A stretch of 64,000 nucleotides of DNA, from assembly GCF_019059575.1 (NCBI RefSeq), contig NW_024881586.1:558001-622000 (forward strand). The letters run 5' to 3'. Source of the DNA: Amphibalanus amphitrite (Eukaryota > Arthropoda > Thecostraca > Balanomorpha > Balanidae). Position numbers and translations under genes: made by a program. Shown here piece by piece: positions 1 to 12,335 of this stretch (position 1 is its first letter; every line of letters starts with the position of its first letter). The notes under the pieces are model-generated. The model was not told the origin of the DNA, ran no database searches, and was given only the letters and a program-made list of their open reading frames with translations.

Positions 1-52
1 CGAAACCGCGCAGCCAGACTTGGGGCCAGGCGAGGCGAGCAGAGTATCGGCA

Positions 53-300
53 GGGCGGACTCGGGACGGGACGGGACGGGAGGACACGGGACGGACAAGG
101 GACGGGCGGGACAGGCGGGACGGGACGGGACGGGACGGGACGGAATAGGATTGGACGGGACGGGACGGGATAGGATTGGACGGGACGGGACGGGATAGGA
201 TGTGACTGGATGGGATAGGATGAGACAGGACGGGATGGGACGGGACGGGACGGGATGGAACGGGACGGGACGGGAAGTGAGGATGGGATGGGACGGACGG
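53..300. repeat. GGGAC/GGGAT pentanucleotide-rich simple repeat
   Basis: The strand is a degenerate tandem array of GGGAC with interruptions by GGGAT, GGATA and GGATT. It is strongly purine-biased on the plus strand. Nothing else is visible in it, and it is not a known telomere motif. Confidence 0.9.
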
Positions 301-2427
301 GATAAGACGGGATAAGACGTACCCAGAGGCAGGCTGTAAGACAAGCAATGTGGAAAAGAAGCGAGCACAAGACAATGCCATAAAACTGTCTTTAGTTGGC
401 TGAAAGTGAGAAGCTCGTTTATTTAGAGCACTTTTGCAATGTTGCTCAGAAACAGGATTCACCGGTTTCCCCAACGAGAGTTACACAATCCAAATGAACT
501 GGAAGGATCAGTTGGTCGCTTTTCCTGAACGTAATTTCATGCAAGAGTTACTTGACAATCGATTCCAGATCGGCGGAATTGTGGCAGATTTTGAAACTCC
601 TAGAAGGATGCAGCATACAAAGTGTTTCGTTCCAGTGGTACTGCCGGGACCCCCAACCACCCTGGAAATGGGAATCGTTCCCAAGATCGACTGGCAGCAA
701 AGCCAGTTGTCGCCGCTCACACAACCGAACAGCCCGTTGTCTCTGCAGGTTTTTCCATTACTTTCCCTCTCCGATCGCCGCGCGCGAGGCCGTGCCCGGA
801 AACGCTCTGAACTCGTAACGGGTTTGGTGGTGGACACAAAGGCCGAGACAACGATGCCGGTTTTACGGACTGCGCAGACGACCAGGGCGCGGTGGCTTCG
901 GTTGAATGGAAATGGGTCAATCACCAGTGGGGGTTCAACGAGGGAGTGTGTCAGTTCGACCAGCGCAACAGTGGGTGTTTTTGTGGGCGACAACGGCCGG
1001 CCAGCCACGCAGGCTTACTGAATTGTGACGACTGTTTGTCGAGGCTTGTTTCTCATGAGGAATGCTTCGTTTTGACCCCGTCATTACTGGCCATTGAGAG
1101 CTGTACAAACATTGATTCTGGCGGGCTAGCACTAAACACTCTAGCCGGTCGGCGGTCGCAGCCTTTACTTTCTCGTCCTCGATCACTGCTTTTTGTTCTT
1201 ATTCACAACTATCGCGGTTGTATACGTAAGCTTAGACACGCCTAAGCCAGCATGGTAGCGATACAAGGATTTTGGCCTCGGTTTCTCATCATCTCACTCA
1301 ATTCGTTGACCCCAGCTCGGGTCTGATTTCACGTTCGGTGTGACCGCGTTCGGCAGCCAGCAGGCTGCGGGTTTTTGCTGCGCAGCTGTGGCCACCCTAG
1401 GCCCAAGTTGCGGCCGAAGAGAAACCCCGGCCGACGCTTTAGACACGGACCCTGACCTAGCCGGGAATCTGGAGCCTTCAATTTCTCTGGAACAGTGGAA
1501 TGCTGGGAAAAATGCGAGAACCGAACATGAATATAGACGATAGAGTCCCGCGTATTTTTTTTTAAGCAAAACCAGCTTTGGCAAGTGCTACATAAACGTA
1601 TCAGACAAATCCATACATAAGCGTCAGTTCTTATATAGCAGGAATAAATTTTCAGGTTCTCTATGAGTTCACTGCCCTGCCATTTAGAATTGACACGGCA
1701 GAAATGACAAATGAGAACTCAGTTCTCAGCTAGCTCCAGCCGGAGGCTCCGTGCCAATCTCTGGCTCTCCTTCAGACGTGACCAAGCGATCGTGACATGG
1801 CCTCATATCTTTCTGTCTGCAGGCTCGCAGCGCGGCTGGAAAAATGATCCCAAGGTTAGCCACTTATCTGGGTTTAGGGCGCGCCTGGGAGAAGAACGGT
1901 GCATAATGGCCAGTCCACAAAGGCTCCATAGTGTAGATGTGGAGCATGGGACGCTCCAGAATCAGGGCCGTGAACGTCATTATGACTTGTAAAAACATGA
2001 TAAAAAGCTCTCAGAAGAACATCCAGAAAAGTTTTGTGACACAAAGCCATTCCTTAGGCCTTGCTGGACTGCGCCGCCCGGAAGGCTCTCCAAGGTCCAT
2101 CAGATTTATGCAGTGAGAACAATCGAACTCCGACCCTGCGTGCCGGGGGGGGGGGGGGGGAGGAGATGGTGTTTTCCGGGCCGAGTTGCAGAACCCGGTG
2201 GCATTTTTCTAGGCCGCGGTGAATGTCCGAGCCATTGCACGGTGTCCACTGAAGGGCGCTGTCCGTCCAACTTTCCCAGCCGGTCGCTGGGTATCTGCGA
2301 CCAGAGCGAAAAAGCGACCGACCACGCTGCGGACACGCTCAATCGCTCACTTGGTTATTGCGGCTGAGATATCTGAAAGTAGATGAAGCATGGTAATGGT
2401 AACAGTGGCTGAAAAACTTTTAGGTTA
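301..2427. other. No gene recognised
   Basis: Mixed-composition DNA with overlapping short frames on both strands around 430-1250, none resembling a known protein. A G-run occurs at about 2143-2160. I see no splice-bounded exon, RNA gene or transposon terminus that I can support. Confidence 0.5.
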
Positions 2428-2580
2428 CGCAGCCACGCGTCCTGTGATATAGACTGGATTTATATCGTTGCAAACAGGCGCAGCCACGCGTCCTGTGATA
2501 TAGACTGGATTTATATCGTTGCAAACAGGCGCAGCCACGCGTCCTGTGATATAGACTGGATTTATATCGTTGCAAACAGG
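2428..2580. repeat. Three tandem copies of a 51-bp unit
   Basis: The unit starts CGCAGCCACGCGTCC and ends CGTTGCAAACAGG. Copies begin at 2428, 2479 and 2530 and appear identical. The unit is 17 codons long, so the minus-strand frame through it is also repetitive; this does not imply coding. Confidence 0.95.
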
Positions 2581-2827
2581 TATCTTTAGGTGTTCAATGG
2601 AAGCAATGGTCTTCTGCGACAATCTCCGCTGCAATTACTGTGTCATCGAACGTCAGTTACCTGGGCCAGAACAATGCGAACCGATTACCTGCTCACGGAA
2701 TCTACCCTTGAAATTGTCGCAATCGTTACATTGTCTGCCCCCGTTCCCGACGTTTTTCGCCAACTGAAGGCTATTCAAGAGATTGGAACCGTTCTTTGGC
2801 GTGCCTCAGGGCGAGGCCAGGCCGCGG

Positions 2828-2880
2828 CGGGGGCGGGGGCGGGGGCGGGGGCGGGGGCGGGGCGGGGGCGGGGGAGGGGA
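2828..2880. repeat. (GGGGGC)n G-rich repeat
   Basis: Runs of four or five G separated by single C occur about nine times in roughly 50 bp. This could form a G-quadruplex on the plus strand. The surrounding 2790-2990 segment is GC-rich, which explains the several long overlapping frames there. Confidence 0.9.
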
Positions 2881-3422
2881 GCAGGGAGCCAGCGGTGGAG
2901 GAGCGGGGAGTGCCGCCGCCGGCCCGGCGACCGGCCCGGTTCGGCAATACGATGGTGTTGAAACACCCGTCGCTGGCCGCGGCGGGTAGTGTTGGGACTT
3001 TGGGAGAGCCGGTGTCACCTGGGTTTCAATTCTCGGACTCAGGTCAGGGTGCCTGAATAGTGAGCCGACTGACACATCATTGAATAGACGGCAAACTATA
3101 ATGGTTTGGTGATTGAGATCTGGGCCAAGGATCTGCGTGGAAGAAGTCAAATAAGATGACAAGATGCTGCCATCTGATAAAATGCTTTACACAAATCAGG
3201 TCAATCTATTGAACTTTAATCAAGCTGTGACTGTGACGTGCGCACATTTCACCATAGCTTCAGTGAATAGATAAATCAAGTTTTTCCTTGTACGAAATAA
3301 TCCTGTCCCAGTACTGGCAGCGGCGGGTCATAAGGTCGCGTCTGGAGAGACCTGTGAGCCGCTGACCGGCCTGAGATGACCCAGTTTCTGACAGTCTCTC
3401 CGCGACCAGGTCGGTACTCTAC

Positions 3423-3600
3423 TCACCATGGTGACTGACTGGCCGACTCTGCCTGGAGGCGGCCTGCGGCTGCTCCCACTGCTCTACCCACACTCCACTC
3501 GGCCTCTCTAGCTCGCGCAGCTCTGTCTCCGAGCACAGCGATCGACCCGACGGAGAGGGCGCGGACCCGTGCAGCTCGGTCGCCGTCTCTCCCTTCACTG

Positions 3601-3636
<36 letters not shown>

Positions 3637-3680
3637 GCTGGGGCGGCTGGCCGGCCTCGTAGTCTCCGGGACATACCGGG
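3423..3680 (-). promoter_or_regulatory. GC-rich promoter/5' exon candidate with (GCC)n and an ATG|GTGAGT junction
   Basis: On the minus strand a (GCC)n run at about 3600-3633 sits in GC-rich DNA upstream of the string CACC-ATG-GTGAGT. The ATG is at 3429-3427 and the donor GT at 3426-3425. The context resembles a 5' exon whose start codon lies at the splice site, because both the Kozak-like CACCATG and the donor are strong. No downstream exon is identified, so this may be chance. The in-frame 83-codon ORF over the GCC run is probably a shadow. Confidence 0.3.
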
Positions 3681-4500
3681 TCACTGGGCGGCGCCCCGAG
3701 TGACCCGGAAAGGGTGGTGTCAACTTATTAGTTTTAGGTTAGAAGTCGTATTCGGTGGAGGAGGTGCGCAGGCTAATCACTGGCGTGATCACCTGTTGGA
3801 GACGTCTGCTCATGATGAATAATGTATCAAACACACTTCAAATTGTACACATGTGTTGGTCAGTTGATTGTCTTTGACATTTCTGATGCTGGTACTTATT
3901 GTGTTTTTTTTTTACGGGCATGGCTCAAGATTATGTTTTCCGTCCAAGATATCGAGTACAGACATCAAATGTAGGTGTATTTTAGTGCCATTCTTGTTTA
4001 AATACCGACAGCATCGAGTGCAGGGGTCGCTTTCTTATTTATTGAACAACAAGCGGCTATAAGCATAGTGATTATCCATGAACTTTGTTAAACATGAAAA
4101 TGATATTTTTCCGACACCATGAACACTGGGGGCAGATTAACTTTCTATTGAACTAAACTATGTTTAGCTTCTGGAAAGTTATAGATTACTGACGGCATTC
4201 GGTTGATGGTCCCATTATCAGCTTTTGGTTCGATGTATTGCAAATCCATCGTCATTTATCAGGTCGTGACGAATTTATGGAAATGCAAATGATCACTTTT
4301 GCAATCATAGTGCCCTTGCGACCTGCTCTCATGACCTAGTAACCCCGTGGTGTTATACCAGCGATCAAATGAGCACATATTCAGAGACTGAATTATGTTA
4401 GTACCCATTTCGAAAGCTGCACGCAAAAAAACGTGAACATTCTCGAACACAATTTTGGTGGTTCGTGCACGAGACCAATCCGATGTGTTTCGCACGTAGT
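3681..4500. other. No gene recognised
   Basis: AT-rich DNA without a supported gene. Only short frames occur, and no repeat boundary is visible until the TTAA terminus at 4501. Confidence 0.5.
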
Positions 4501-5034
4501 TTAACCCGCGCCCCGCTAGGGGGCTGGAGTTCCACGCCCCGCTGGAGGAGGTGGGGGGGGGGGGGGAGTGTTTGAACACTCCCTTCTAACTCGGGTCCTA
4601 GGCTAGGTAGCGATATGGGGAAGGCGGCGTTCGAAAGAACGTCAAAAATAATAACGATAATATTTCGCTCACATTTTTGGTCAGACCAAATACCAGGTCA
4701 CCACAGGTCATTGAATGCCAAACTTCGTCTATTTTCAGATCGAATGTCGAGAGTTTTCTACAAATTGGCGCAGAACTCGGAAACCAATAGAGCTACAGCG
4801 CCCCAGAAAAGGGCATTAGATAGCCCTGTAACGCTCTAGCTGAATATCTCTCTTATTGGACCCAGCTTCAACGGTTTTTCCTACAGGGGGCAAAAACTGC
4901 CAAAATAACTATTTTGCCGAACAGTTTTTCTGTAAAAACTTTTGACTCAAACCGTGCACGAGCTTACTGTTACTGGTATCATGTTCCTCTCAAGACGCAT
5001 CGAATGAATTGTAATTTGACCTTAAAAGGTCAAC
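4501..5034 (+). mobile_element. TTAA-type element, left part (host copy 'A'), interrupted
   Basis: It begins TTAACCCGCGCCCCGCTAGG, followed by a G-run hairpin (4550-4566). This matches the left terminus of the complete element at 49202. The interior has AGGTCA motifs and the phrase CTCTCAAGACGCATCGAATG seen in sister copies. At 5035 it is interrupted by another TTAA element starting at the TTAA of GGTCAACTTAACCC. No matching right end was found, so it is probably truncated. Confidence 0.6.
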
Positions 5035-5184
5035 TTAACCCGCGCAACGACGAGGGGGCGGTTGACCACCCCCTCCCCCTGATGTTTTACATGAATAGCG
5101 CAAACACCGCGGCGCGTAGCGCCGCGAAATATTGCATGACTTTTTCCTCATTAATTTTAAACATGGTGTGCAAGTTTGAACCTC

Positions 5185-6368
5185 TTAACCTTCCAGGCGG
5201 TGGGTGGGGCATTTTTGGCGCCCCCCTTTAGAGATTTCGATATATCTCGAGAACCGCTGCGCCGATCGTCACCAAACTTTCGGTACCCTCCCGTGAACAG
5301 CTATTGCACATTGTGACCAAAATTTTTTTCCAAAGGCTATGATAAGTTGGACACTAATGACGTCAGAGTGACGTCATTTCTGCCATTTTCGACCCAAAAA
5401 AGGTTTCGCGAGAAGAGCTGTCAGGCCTACAGCTTTAGAGATACAGAAAAAATGTTTCAAAATAAAAGGTGTAGAATTTAGAGAACTACAGAACTGCTAT
5501 CCTGGATTTTTGAAATTTTTGGATTTTGACCCCCAAAAATAAAAAAAAGATGTTTTGAGTATAATAGCCGAAAAATACAAAAAAAATTTGAATTTCAAAA
5601 AAACCGGAAAGTATGTGATAGTCCCTACCGCTTTCTATCTACATACCAAATTTGAGATCGATACCTCTTTTTTTGGCCAAGTTATAGCGAAAAAACTGTT
5701 CAAAATTGATGACGTCAAATTTTTAAAATCAATTTTTAACAATTATAGACCTCGTAGCGCAAAACAAAGACCACCATTAGACTCCCCGTGACGAGCTGCA
5801 TCGAATCATTACCCATTTTATGCAAAAATATCAACTTTAATTTGACCTTTTTGACTGACCTTTACCTGACCTCAACCAGAAAGTGACCTAAGCCGTACCT
5901 GATGGTCTTATAACCAACACCATTGAGTTGGAAATGAAAAACTGGTCATAAAATATGCATCGCACAACCTTAGTAAAGTTGGGTTCATGTGGTGACCCTT
6001 GGTGACCTCTGGTGACCTGACCTGTGACCTGACCTGGTATGACCAGTGACCTCTAATAGCAACATATGTACTAGACAACTGACGCCCTATCGCTGATTTT
6101 CGACAAAATGCGTTTTACTCGGTGTTATAGCGCTTCCCCTAGAAGCCCCGTGAACGGTGAAACATTTTATCTTTGACCTGACCTGTGACGTCGTCGGTGA
6201 CCCCGAGGTCAATGAAATTTGGTTTCCTTCAACAAATTTGACAGGGCTATCGAGCGCCGTTTGAATTTTCCGGATCCGTCCAGTAGTTTCGGAGACACGG
6301 GGGGGGCAAAAAATCCCCCCCCCCACCGCGCGGAAGGTGGCCGGGAGGCCCACCGCCTTCCGGGTTAA
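5185..6368 (+). mobile_element. TTAA-type non-autonomous element 'D' (1184 bp) nested in C2
   Basis: The left end is TTAACCTTCCAGGCGGTGGG. The right end, read inward, is TTAACCCGGAAGGCGGTGGG. Both are followed by poly-G/poly-C hairpins (5205-5230, 6298-6325). Next to the left hairpin is the module ATATCTCGAGAACCGC with CACCAAACTTTC. The interior holds TGACGTCA palindromes and AGGTCA/TGACCT half-sites. A copy in inverted orientation occupies 14226-18659 and another 49202-50387. No coding capacity is visible. Confidence 0.85.
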
Positions 6369-6446
6369 CTTAGGTAAGGTCACCAGGTCACTTCGAATGA
6401 CCCAGCCTCAAATCACTTTGTTTTTTGTTTTTCACTTTGTTTTTGG

Positions 6447-7580
6447 GGGGCATATGTTACCACCCACCTCTAACTCAAAAACTAAGAGGGTTAGAAAGAC
6501 GCGGTAAACAGCAGTCGATAGCTCTCAATGCGTATGTTTGAAAGTATTTCGGTCATTTTTCACCTTAGAGCAATACTGGGGTCACCAGATGTCATCAAAG
6601 GTCAAAATTTGCCAATTGTCATAATATTTTTCAGAAAACATGCCGCTATCTCAGGAACTATGGTAGCTAGAAAAACGCATGGAAGAGCAATCGATAGTTT
6701 TTGAGCTCTTCTTTTGAAATGGTCATTATCAATATTCACCTCAGGTCAACGGTTTAGCCTCCAGAGGGCAAAAACTCCAAAAATAGCTTTTTTTACGAAA
6801 AGTGTCTTTCGGCAATAACTTTCGACTACAAAAAGCCACGACATTTCTATTGCCAGAATCGTGTTCCCCTCGCCGAGACGCGTTGAATCAATTATAATTT
6901 GACCTTGAAAGGTCAACTTGAAAATTTAACCTCAGGTCAAGGTCATGACCTGACCGAAAAAGGTCATGTTGCATATCAGTCGATGCGTCTCAACAAGACA
7001 AGCACAATGAGACCATCCCCAGCGTTCTATCTCTTTCCAATCGCGAGTTATTGGCAAAAAAACTGTTTGTAGCCTCAAATGACCTCGGATGACTTTTCTA
7101 GAGGCTACCAGCAAAAACGACACCTTGGTCATCACGAGTGGACTAAATCATTGTGATTCTGAAATATTTGGACTGTTCCTATGCGTACACACGTATATAG
7201 AGGTATTTTCATTTTTCTCCATTGACTTGTAATGGAAAGGTCACGCCACTGACCTAACCTTAGGTCACGGATATAAGAAATCCGAGATATACAAATTGTA
7301 GGCGCCCATAACAGCATGCAATCCACCAAGTTTAAAACCTTTCTCACAAACACTCCAGGCTGGACATGATTGCAAACTTTTTTTAGGCTTGGTCAGTTAA
7401 CTTGACCTGGTGACCTGACCTGACATGACCTGGGGTCAAAAGTTTCACACATTGTCCAAAGTTGATGTACCAAAAGCTACCCCAAGCGGCGCGGCGCTAC
7501 GCGCCGCGGTTTTTTATTCACACGCAAAAAAACGCGACAGGGTGGTAACATATGCCCCCCCCCCACTGGGGCGAAGGTTT
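6447..7580 (-). mobile_element. TTAA-type element 'E2', left terminus lost
   Basis: The inner TIRs are GGGGGGCATATGTTACCACC at about 6447 and its reverse complement near 7545-7563. The right end continues CCACTGGGGCGAAGG and then TTTTA, where the sister element has GGGTTAA. It is an inverted copy of the intact element at 17160-18364. It sits in C2 at a site that is TTAATAGCTAC in the uninterrupted sister (about 8700). Confidence 0.7.
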
Positions 7581-7968
7581 TAGTAGCTACAATTTTTATC
7601 TCGGAATTTTGATATCGATGACCTAAGGTCAGGTCAATTTTTTTACCTCCCCATTATAAGTCAATAAGGTAAAATTCAGCTCCCTGTTTTTTTTTTGTTT
7701 TTTTACTAAACGCGTCGGAATGGCCCAATATACCAAGAATGACTTTATATACCATCAACGTTGACTACCTTGAGGCCTTTTTTGCTCTTGCGCAACTGTA
7801 AAGTCATGTGACGTCATCAAGGGTCACCTCGATATAAGTTGTTTTGCTAATAACTCCTCACAGGAGCATAATACAGCCACGCGAATGGTCTCATCATGTT
7901 TAGCTCGTTAAGGTGCATCGCATGATACATATGTCGACCTTTGGTAAAAGATTGTTCAAACACCAGCT

Positions 7969-8984
7969 TTAACCCACGCACCGACGGGGGTCTCCGCCAA
8001 CTTCGTACCGACGGGGGGGGGGCGGATGACCGCCCCCCCCCCCCCTGAGATCTCGAGAACGAAGCAAAATAGCGACAAGCGGTAAACGGCATCGGATACG
8101 CACGGACAAGGTCTACAATTTTTACAAAGATCATTTTCAGGCCAGGTCAAAGATGACGTCACAGGGGTCAAAAAATTCAAAATGGCGGCGCTAGATATGG
8201 AGAGAGTTTTTCTCGAATAACTTTTGAACTAGTAAAGATAGGAACAAACTAAGGGCACCATCGTGATCCTCTCGTCTATCCGCATCGAATGATATATATA
8301 TATATGTTGACCTCGAAAGGTCAAGATCAAAGGTTGACCTCAGGTCACGTGACCTCGAGGTCATCATGTATATCATTCGATGCGTCTTGACGAGCTGAAC
8401 ACAATGAGACCATCCGCGCGGCTGTACCTTGTTCCTGTACGGAGTTATTGGCAAAAAACCTTTGGTGACCTTTGATGACGTCACATGACCTCACAGCTGC
8501 CCAACAGCAAAACAGACCTCAAGGTAGTGAAGGTTGATCGTATATGAAGTCATGTATGGTATATGGGGCCATTCCGACCCGTTTTAGTGGTAAAAACAGG
8601 GAGTCGATTTTTCCCCCATTGACTTATAATGGGGAGGTCGAGAAATTGACCTGACCTTAGGTCACCGATATCAAAATTCCGAGATGAACAAACTGTAGCT
8701 ATTAATGACCTAATAACATCCTGTGACTTTCAAAGGCCTCCGACATCTACTGTAGCTCTGGCACGGTGACAAAGTTGCAAAAGAGTGACTTGAGGTTGGG
8801 TCATTCAATGTGAACTGGTGACCTGACCTTAAAAGTTAAGAGGTTCAAACTTGCACACCATGTGTAATATTGATGAGAGAATAGTCGTACCAAATTTCGC
8901 GGCGCTACGCGCCGCGGTTTTCCCGCTATTCGCGAAAAACCTCAGGGGGGGCGGATATCCGCCCCCCGTCGGTGCGCGTGTTAA
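7969..8984 (+). mobile_element. TTAA-type element 'C' (1016 bp) inserted head-to-head into its relative C2
   Basis: The left end is TTAACCCACGCACCGACGGG. The right end read inward is TTAACACGCGCACCGACGGG. Each is followed by a long G/C hairpin that forms GGCGGATGACCGCC-type stems. The interior is rich in TGACCT and AGGTCA, including a short AT dinucleotide run near 8291-8305. The element next to it begins in the same TTAA at 8981, so the two abut exactly. Confidence 0.85.
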
Positions 8985-9892
8985 CCCTCGCATGTGTGCG
9001 GCGTTCTTCAGCGTGTAATGTGTAAGGGGGGGGGGGGGGTCGGTACTCGGTTGGACCCTTGCCGTTCGGCCCCTGATCAAGCTAGAGCTTCGCGGTAAAA
9101 ACGAGCGTGTTGCCCATGACGAGAGAAAGCCGATCAGCTGCCGATGCAACCCAAAGCTCATAGGTCATTGGTTGACCTTCCACGTCAGGTCAATGACCGA
9201 AAAATCGGGAAGATTGGGACCTGCAAGACCTTCGTAAACAGAGGTCGGTATGGGGTTTTCGGAGTGCTGATCACGAACTTCATGCTATTTTTTAGCACAG
9301 ACGATGTCTTCATGCATTTATGCCAGGTCCGGGCAGGTCAGCTCAGGTCAACCATTAGTCGTACTGCTGGGTATTTATAGTAAGTGTCAACTACCACTGA
9401 CAGTTTCGTAACATGTTACGAAGGCACCAAAACTATTTCATAAATTTCAAATTGCTGCTAAATTCGAAATCAGCTCCAAAAACTTCCCTAAAAGCATGTT
9501 ATACTCGAAAAAAGGACCAAGGCCATCAAAGTTCAATGATTTTGACCTGATTTTCACGTGAACCTGACAACCACGCTAATGCATCGAGCCGACATCATAT
9601 CAGGGTATATCATATCACCTACTTTCAACGCTTCAAACCACGAAAAGACAGCAAACGCGCTGCTAATGCGAGCCAACATACGCCGAATCGTGATTCCGGC
9701 CAAACATGGTCTCAAAAAGTAGGTCACAGATCAAAGGTCATTTGAGTCAGTGTCATGTTATTTTTAGGGTAGGTGTAAAATTGATTACTGTGAAGATACT
9801 GATAGATTCGTCGCGATCAGTCGCTTTTTACGCGAGTTATTTGCCAAAAACGTTTGAGGGGTTGCTACCCTCCTGTGCCAGCGAGGGTGAAA
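8981..9892 (+). mobile_element. TTAA-type element 'Q' (about 912 bp), right TTAA mutated
   Basis: It begins TTAACCCTCGCATGTG with a G-run at 9027-9039. It ends GCGAGGGTGAA, where TTAA has become TGAA. Internally it matches the 587-bp element at 54885-55471, for example GGACC..GTTCGGCCCCTGATCAAGC in both, in the same orientation. No coding sequence is seen. Confidence 0.65.
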
Positions 9893-12058
9893 ATTTCTTA
9901 GCCTCCTTTTATGGATGTGAACAAAATTTTTGAGAACATGCAAGTGATGACATCAATGAAATAGACAGGCTGCAGCAGTCAGGGGTTGAACTGTCTTGCA
10001 AGTGATATGAATCTCACTCACAGTCTACAATCTTTCAACTAGACTCTGGTTAGGGTACAGTCTCTGTCATACTATCACAGCCGGGTACAGTGTCTGACAG
10101 TGGCGGGGCGGGGCCGACGGTCAAGGCACTTCCGGGGCCTCTGGAGCCCCCGGGAGAGGGCTCGGTTTCCGGGCTGAAGGGGAGGGGGGGGGGGCGGTGG
10201 CGGCTTCAGGACTCTGGCACCACCACGCCCGTCCTTCGGGAGCCTCCCGGAACTGTGTTCCGGAGGAGACAGGCCCTGATTAGGACGATAGAACGTCGCC
10301 TTAGGGATGGAGGGAGCACCCCAGCCCCTGTCCCCTCCGGTGGTGGACATGCGTCATACACCCGGGTGTAGCATTATACTCACCAGACACCAACAGGCCG
10401 AGAATGAGTGGGCTTTGTGCGGGGAGGGGCAGGGGAGGGAAAGTGATTCACAATCATGCGTGGGAACGTTCTGCTCTGATTCAGAGTGCAGGAACCTATG
10501 GGATTTCTGGGTAGATCGTTTGTCATTGGAAGAAAAACATGATGTCTGTGTATAAGCTTTTCAGGAAACCCTTATCAGTCACAGCAGTTCAACAGTTGCT
10601 AAATTTTATAGAAGAAAAAAAAATAGGCAGCAAAAAAAAAGAGAAAAGAAACCGTCGAAAGGCAAATTATTTCAAATTATTGTCATTCAAATCTCATAAA
10701 AATATTAAATATCAATAACAAGTTTCGAGTTCTGATGCTCAAGAAGAAACACAAAACTACAAATGTTGTAAGTACAATGCACTTACAATCATGCTACTTG
10801 GCTTACTTTCAAATGGGTATAGTGAAGATGGGAAACAGGAGATTTTCCATTCAGCGATTCGTGATTCTTTCTCACAAGACCGCTGCACAATAGATCATTA
10901 TTCCAACGACACGCTGGACCACCTGACCTCCATCCGCCTGTTTTTCGGTGACAACTGACAGCGGAAGAGAGTCTGTCCCGCGCCGGATTCTGACCAGTTT
11001 CGGTCAAATCTGGATCAAGTGAACCGGTCCTAGCCTTGTGTCAGTCGGCCCCGGAAATAACCCAACTATGCATTTGAGTTGGCACAGATGGTAGTATTTC
11101 AAACCATCTGCACACATCAAATGTAGATCTTACTGTGCAGTTGCACAGACCAAAATTGCACCGAAGATAAAAAGAGACAGTAAGCTGGCCTATGAAACGC
11201 CAATGGATGTAATTCTCTAACTGGAATGTCAGTGATAGCAGCCAGCTTCGATAACAAAAGTTATGCATCACCACAACAGTATTTTACATGACCAAATCTC
11301 CAAACATCAGTGCCGTGAATCACTTCCAAGGCCCCACCCGCGGCTGATTTTCTGCCGGTCGTTAAGTCATGCACCCGTGTCCATTCCCCCCATCAGTACT
11401 GGCGGAGCCCGGGGGGGGGGGGGGGTCGGCGGACCGGCACCGTCCAGCGAAGGCCAGCCGGCCGGTCAGCTGGGTTCTGCCGGCATCTCCGGGCCTCGGA
11501 GCCCAGCACCGGGCTCCCAGCCACCGACCAGCTCCGACGGCGGCCGCTCCTTTCACCACGCGCCAAGGCCAGTGCCGGTGACGTTACGAAAGCCGACCCG
11601 GCCGTGCCAGCCGACGCCTGAGACGTTAGACTGTGCCGCCAGACACCCAGTCGCGAAAAGAGGATATACTACTGGTGTGCGTTGAAGTCGTCATAGAGAC
11701 TGCAACGCATGACAGGCCGATATCTTTCTACGAAAAGTGACCGATGGTCAAGCCGCTGCGTCGCGTCGCTCTGGATCGGTCTGGAGCGGAGCGCAGTGGC
11801 ACGCAGCCAGGGCGTGGTCACAGCCACGATCTGGAGCAGGCGCTCAAGGTAAAAACTCACGGTTGCTATAGTAACGGCGTGACGCGGCGACGGCAGCGGC
11901 GACCCCAGGACGACAGAGCCCGAGAACACGGCAGGTGATTGTCACTCGGGAAATGGTACGCACTATGCGTGTCACGGATGTGGGTGTGTGAATGTTGAGC
12001 ATAGGGGAAAGTATGATTTCAGGTATTGAAACGTTGAGTTGAGCATTGTTGATAAGCT
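9893..12058. other. No gene recognised; two GC-rich islands
   Basis: Islands at about 10084-10345 and 11390-11640 are GC-rich with G-runs (10182-10195, 11410-11425), giving long stop-poor frames. These could be CpG-type promoters, but no supported exon adjoins them. The remainder is AT-rich and featureless to my reading. Confidence 0.45.
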
Positions 12059-12298
12059 TATCAGGAGTATGAAAAATAACCTCTTGCTCATATCTGAAGG
12101 AATTAAAAAATTAAAGACCAATATATATTCGGGCGTGGCCCTTCCTCAGTGGTACAGTGTTACAATGGAACAAGAGAGACCTCTTGCTCCATTGTAACAC
12201 TGTACCACTGAGGAAGGGCCACGCCCGAATATATATTGGTCTTTAATTTTTTAATTCCTTCAGATATGAGCAAGAGGTTATTTTTCATACTCCTGATA
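12059..12298. repeat. 240-bp near-perfect hairpin (foldback MITE-like)
   Basis: Two arms of about 120 bp meet at 12178/12179 around CAAGAG..CTCTTG with almost no loop. The outer ends read TATCAGGAGTATG and CATACTCCTGATA. Only about one mismatch was noticed near the centre (GGAACAAG against CTTGCTCC). A further partial arm copy, starting TATCAGGAGTATG, follows directly at 12299-12335. ATAGGGGAAAGT occurs on both sides (12001 and about 12351). The transcript of such a sequence would be a long double-stranded RNA. Confidence 0.9.
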
Positions 12299-12335
12299 TA
12301 TCAGGAGTATGAAAAATAACCTCTTGCTCATATCT

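Larger units (their letters stand above)
5035..7968 (-). mobile_element. TTAA-type element 'C2', split by two nested insertions
   Basis: It starts TTAACCCGCGCAACGACGAG and then runs parallel to the reverse complement of the element at 7969-8984. Pieces are 5035-5184, 6369-about 6446 and about 7581-7968. The intervening blocks (5185-6368 and about 6447-7580) are themselves TTAA elements. The sister copy keeps the uninterrupted sequence at both points, with TTAA exactly where each insertion sits (GAACCTCTTAAC and CATTAATAGCTAC). About 100 bp of C2 is missing beside the second insertion. No transposase is visible. Confidence 0.75.

Noticed and set aside
53..300. Telomeric repeat
   Set aside because: GGGAC is not a known animal telomere motif, the array is internal and degenerate.
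4501..9892. piggyBac transposase gene
   Set aside because: TTAA and CCC/GGG ends fit, but no frame here has a recognisable DDD transposase.
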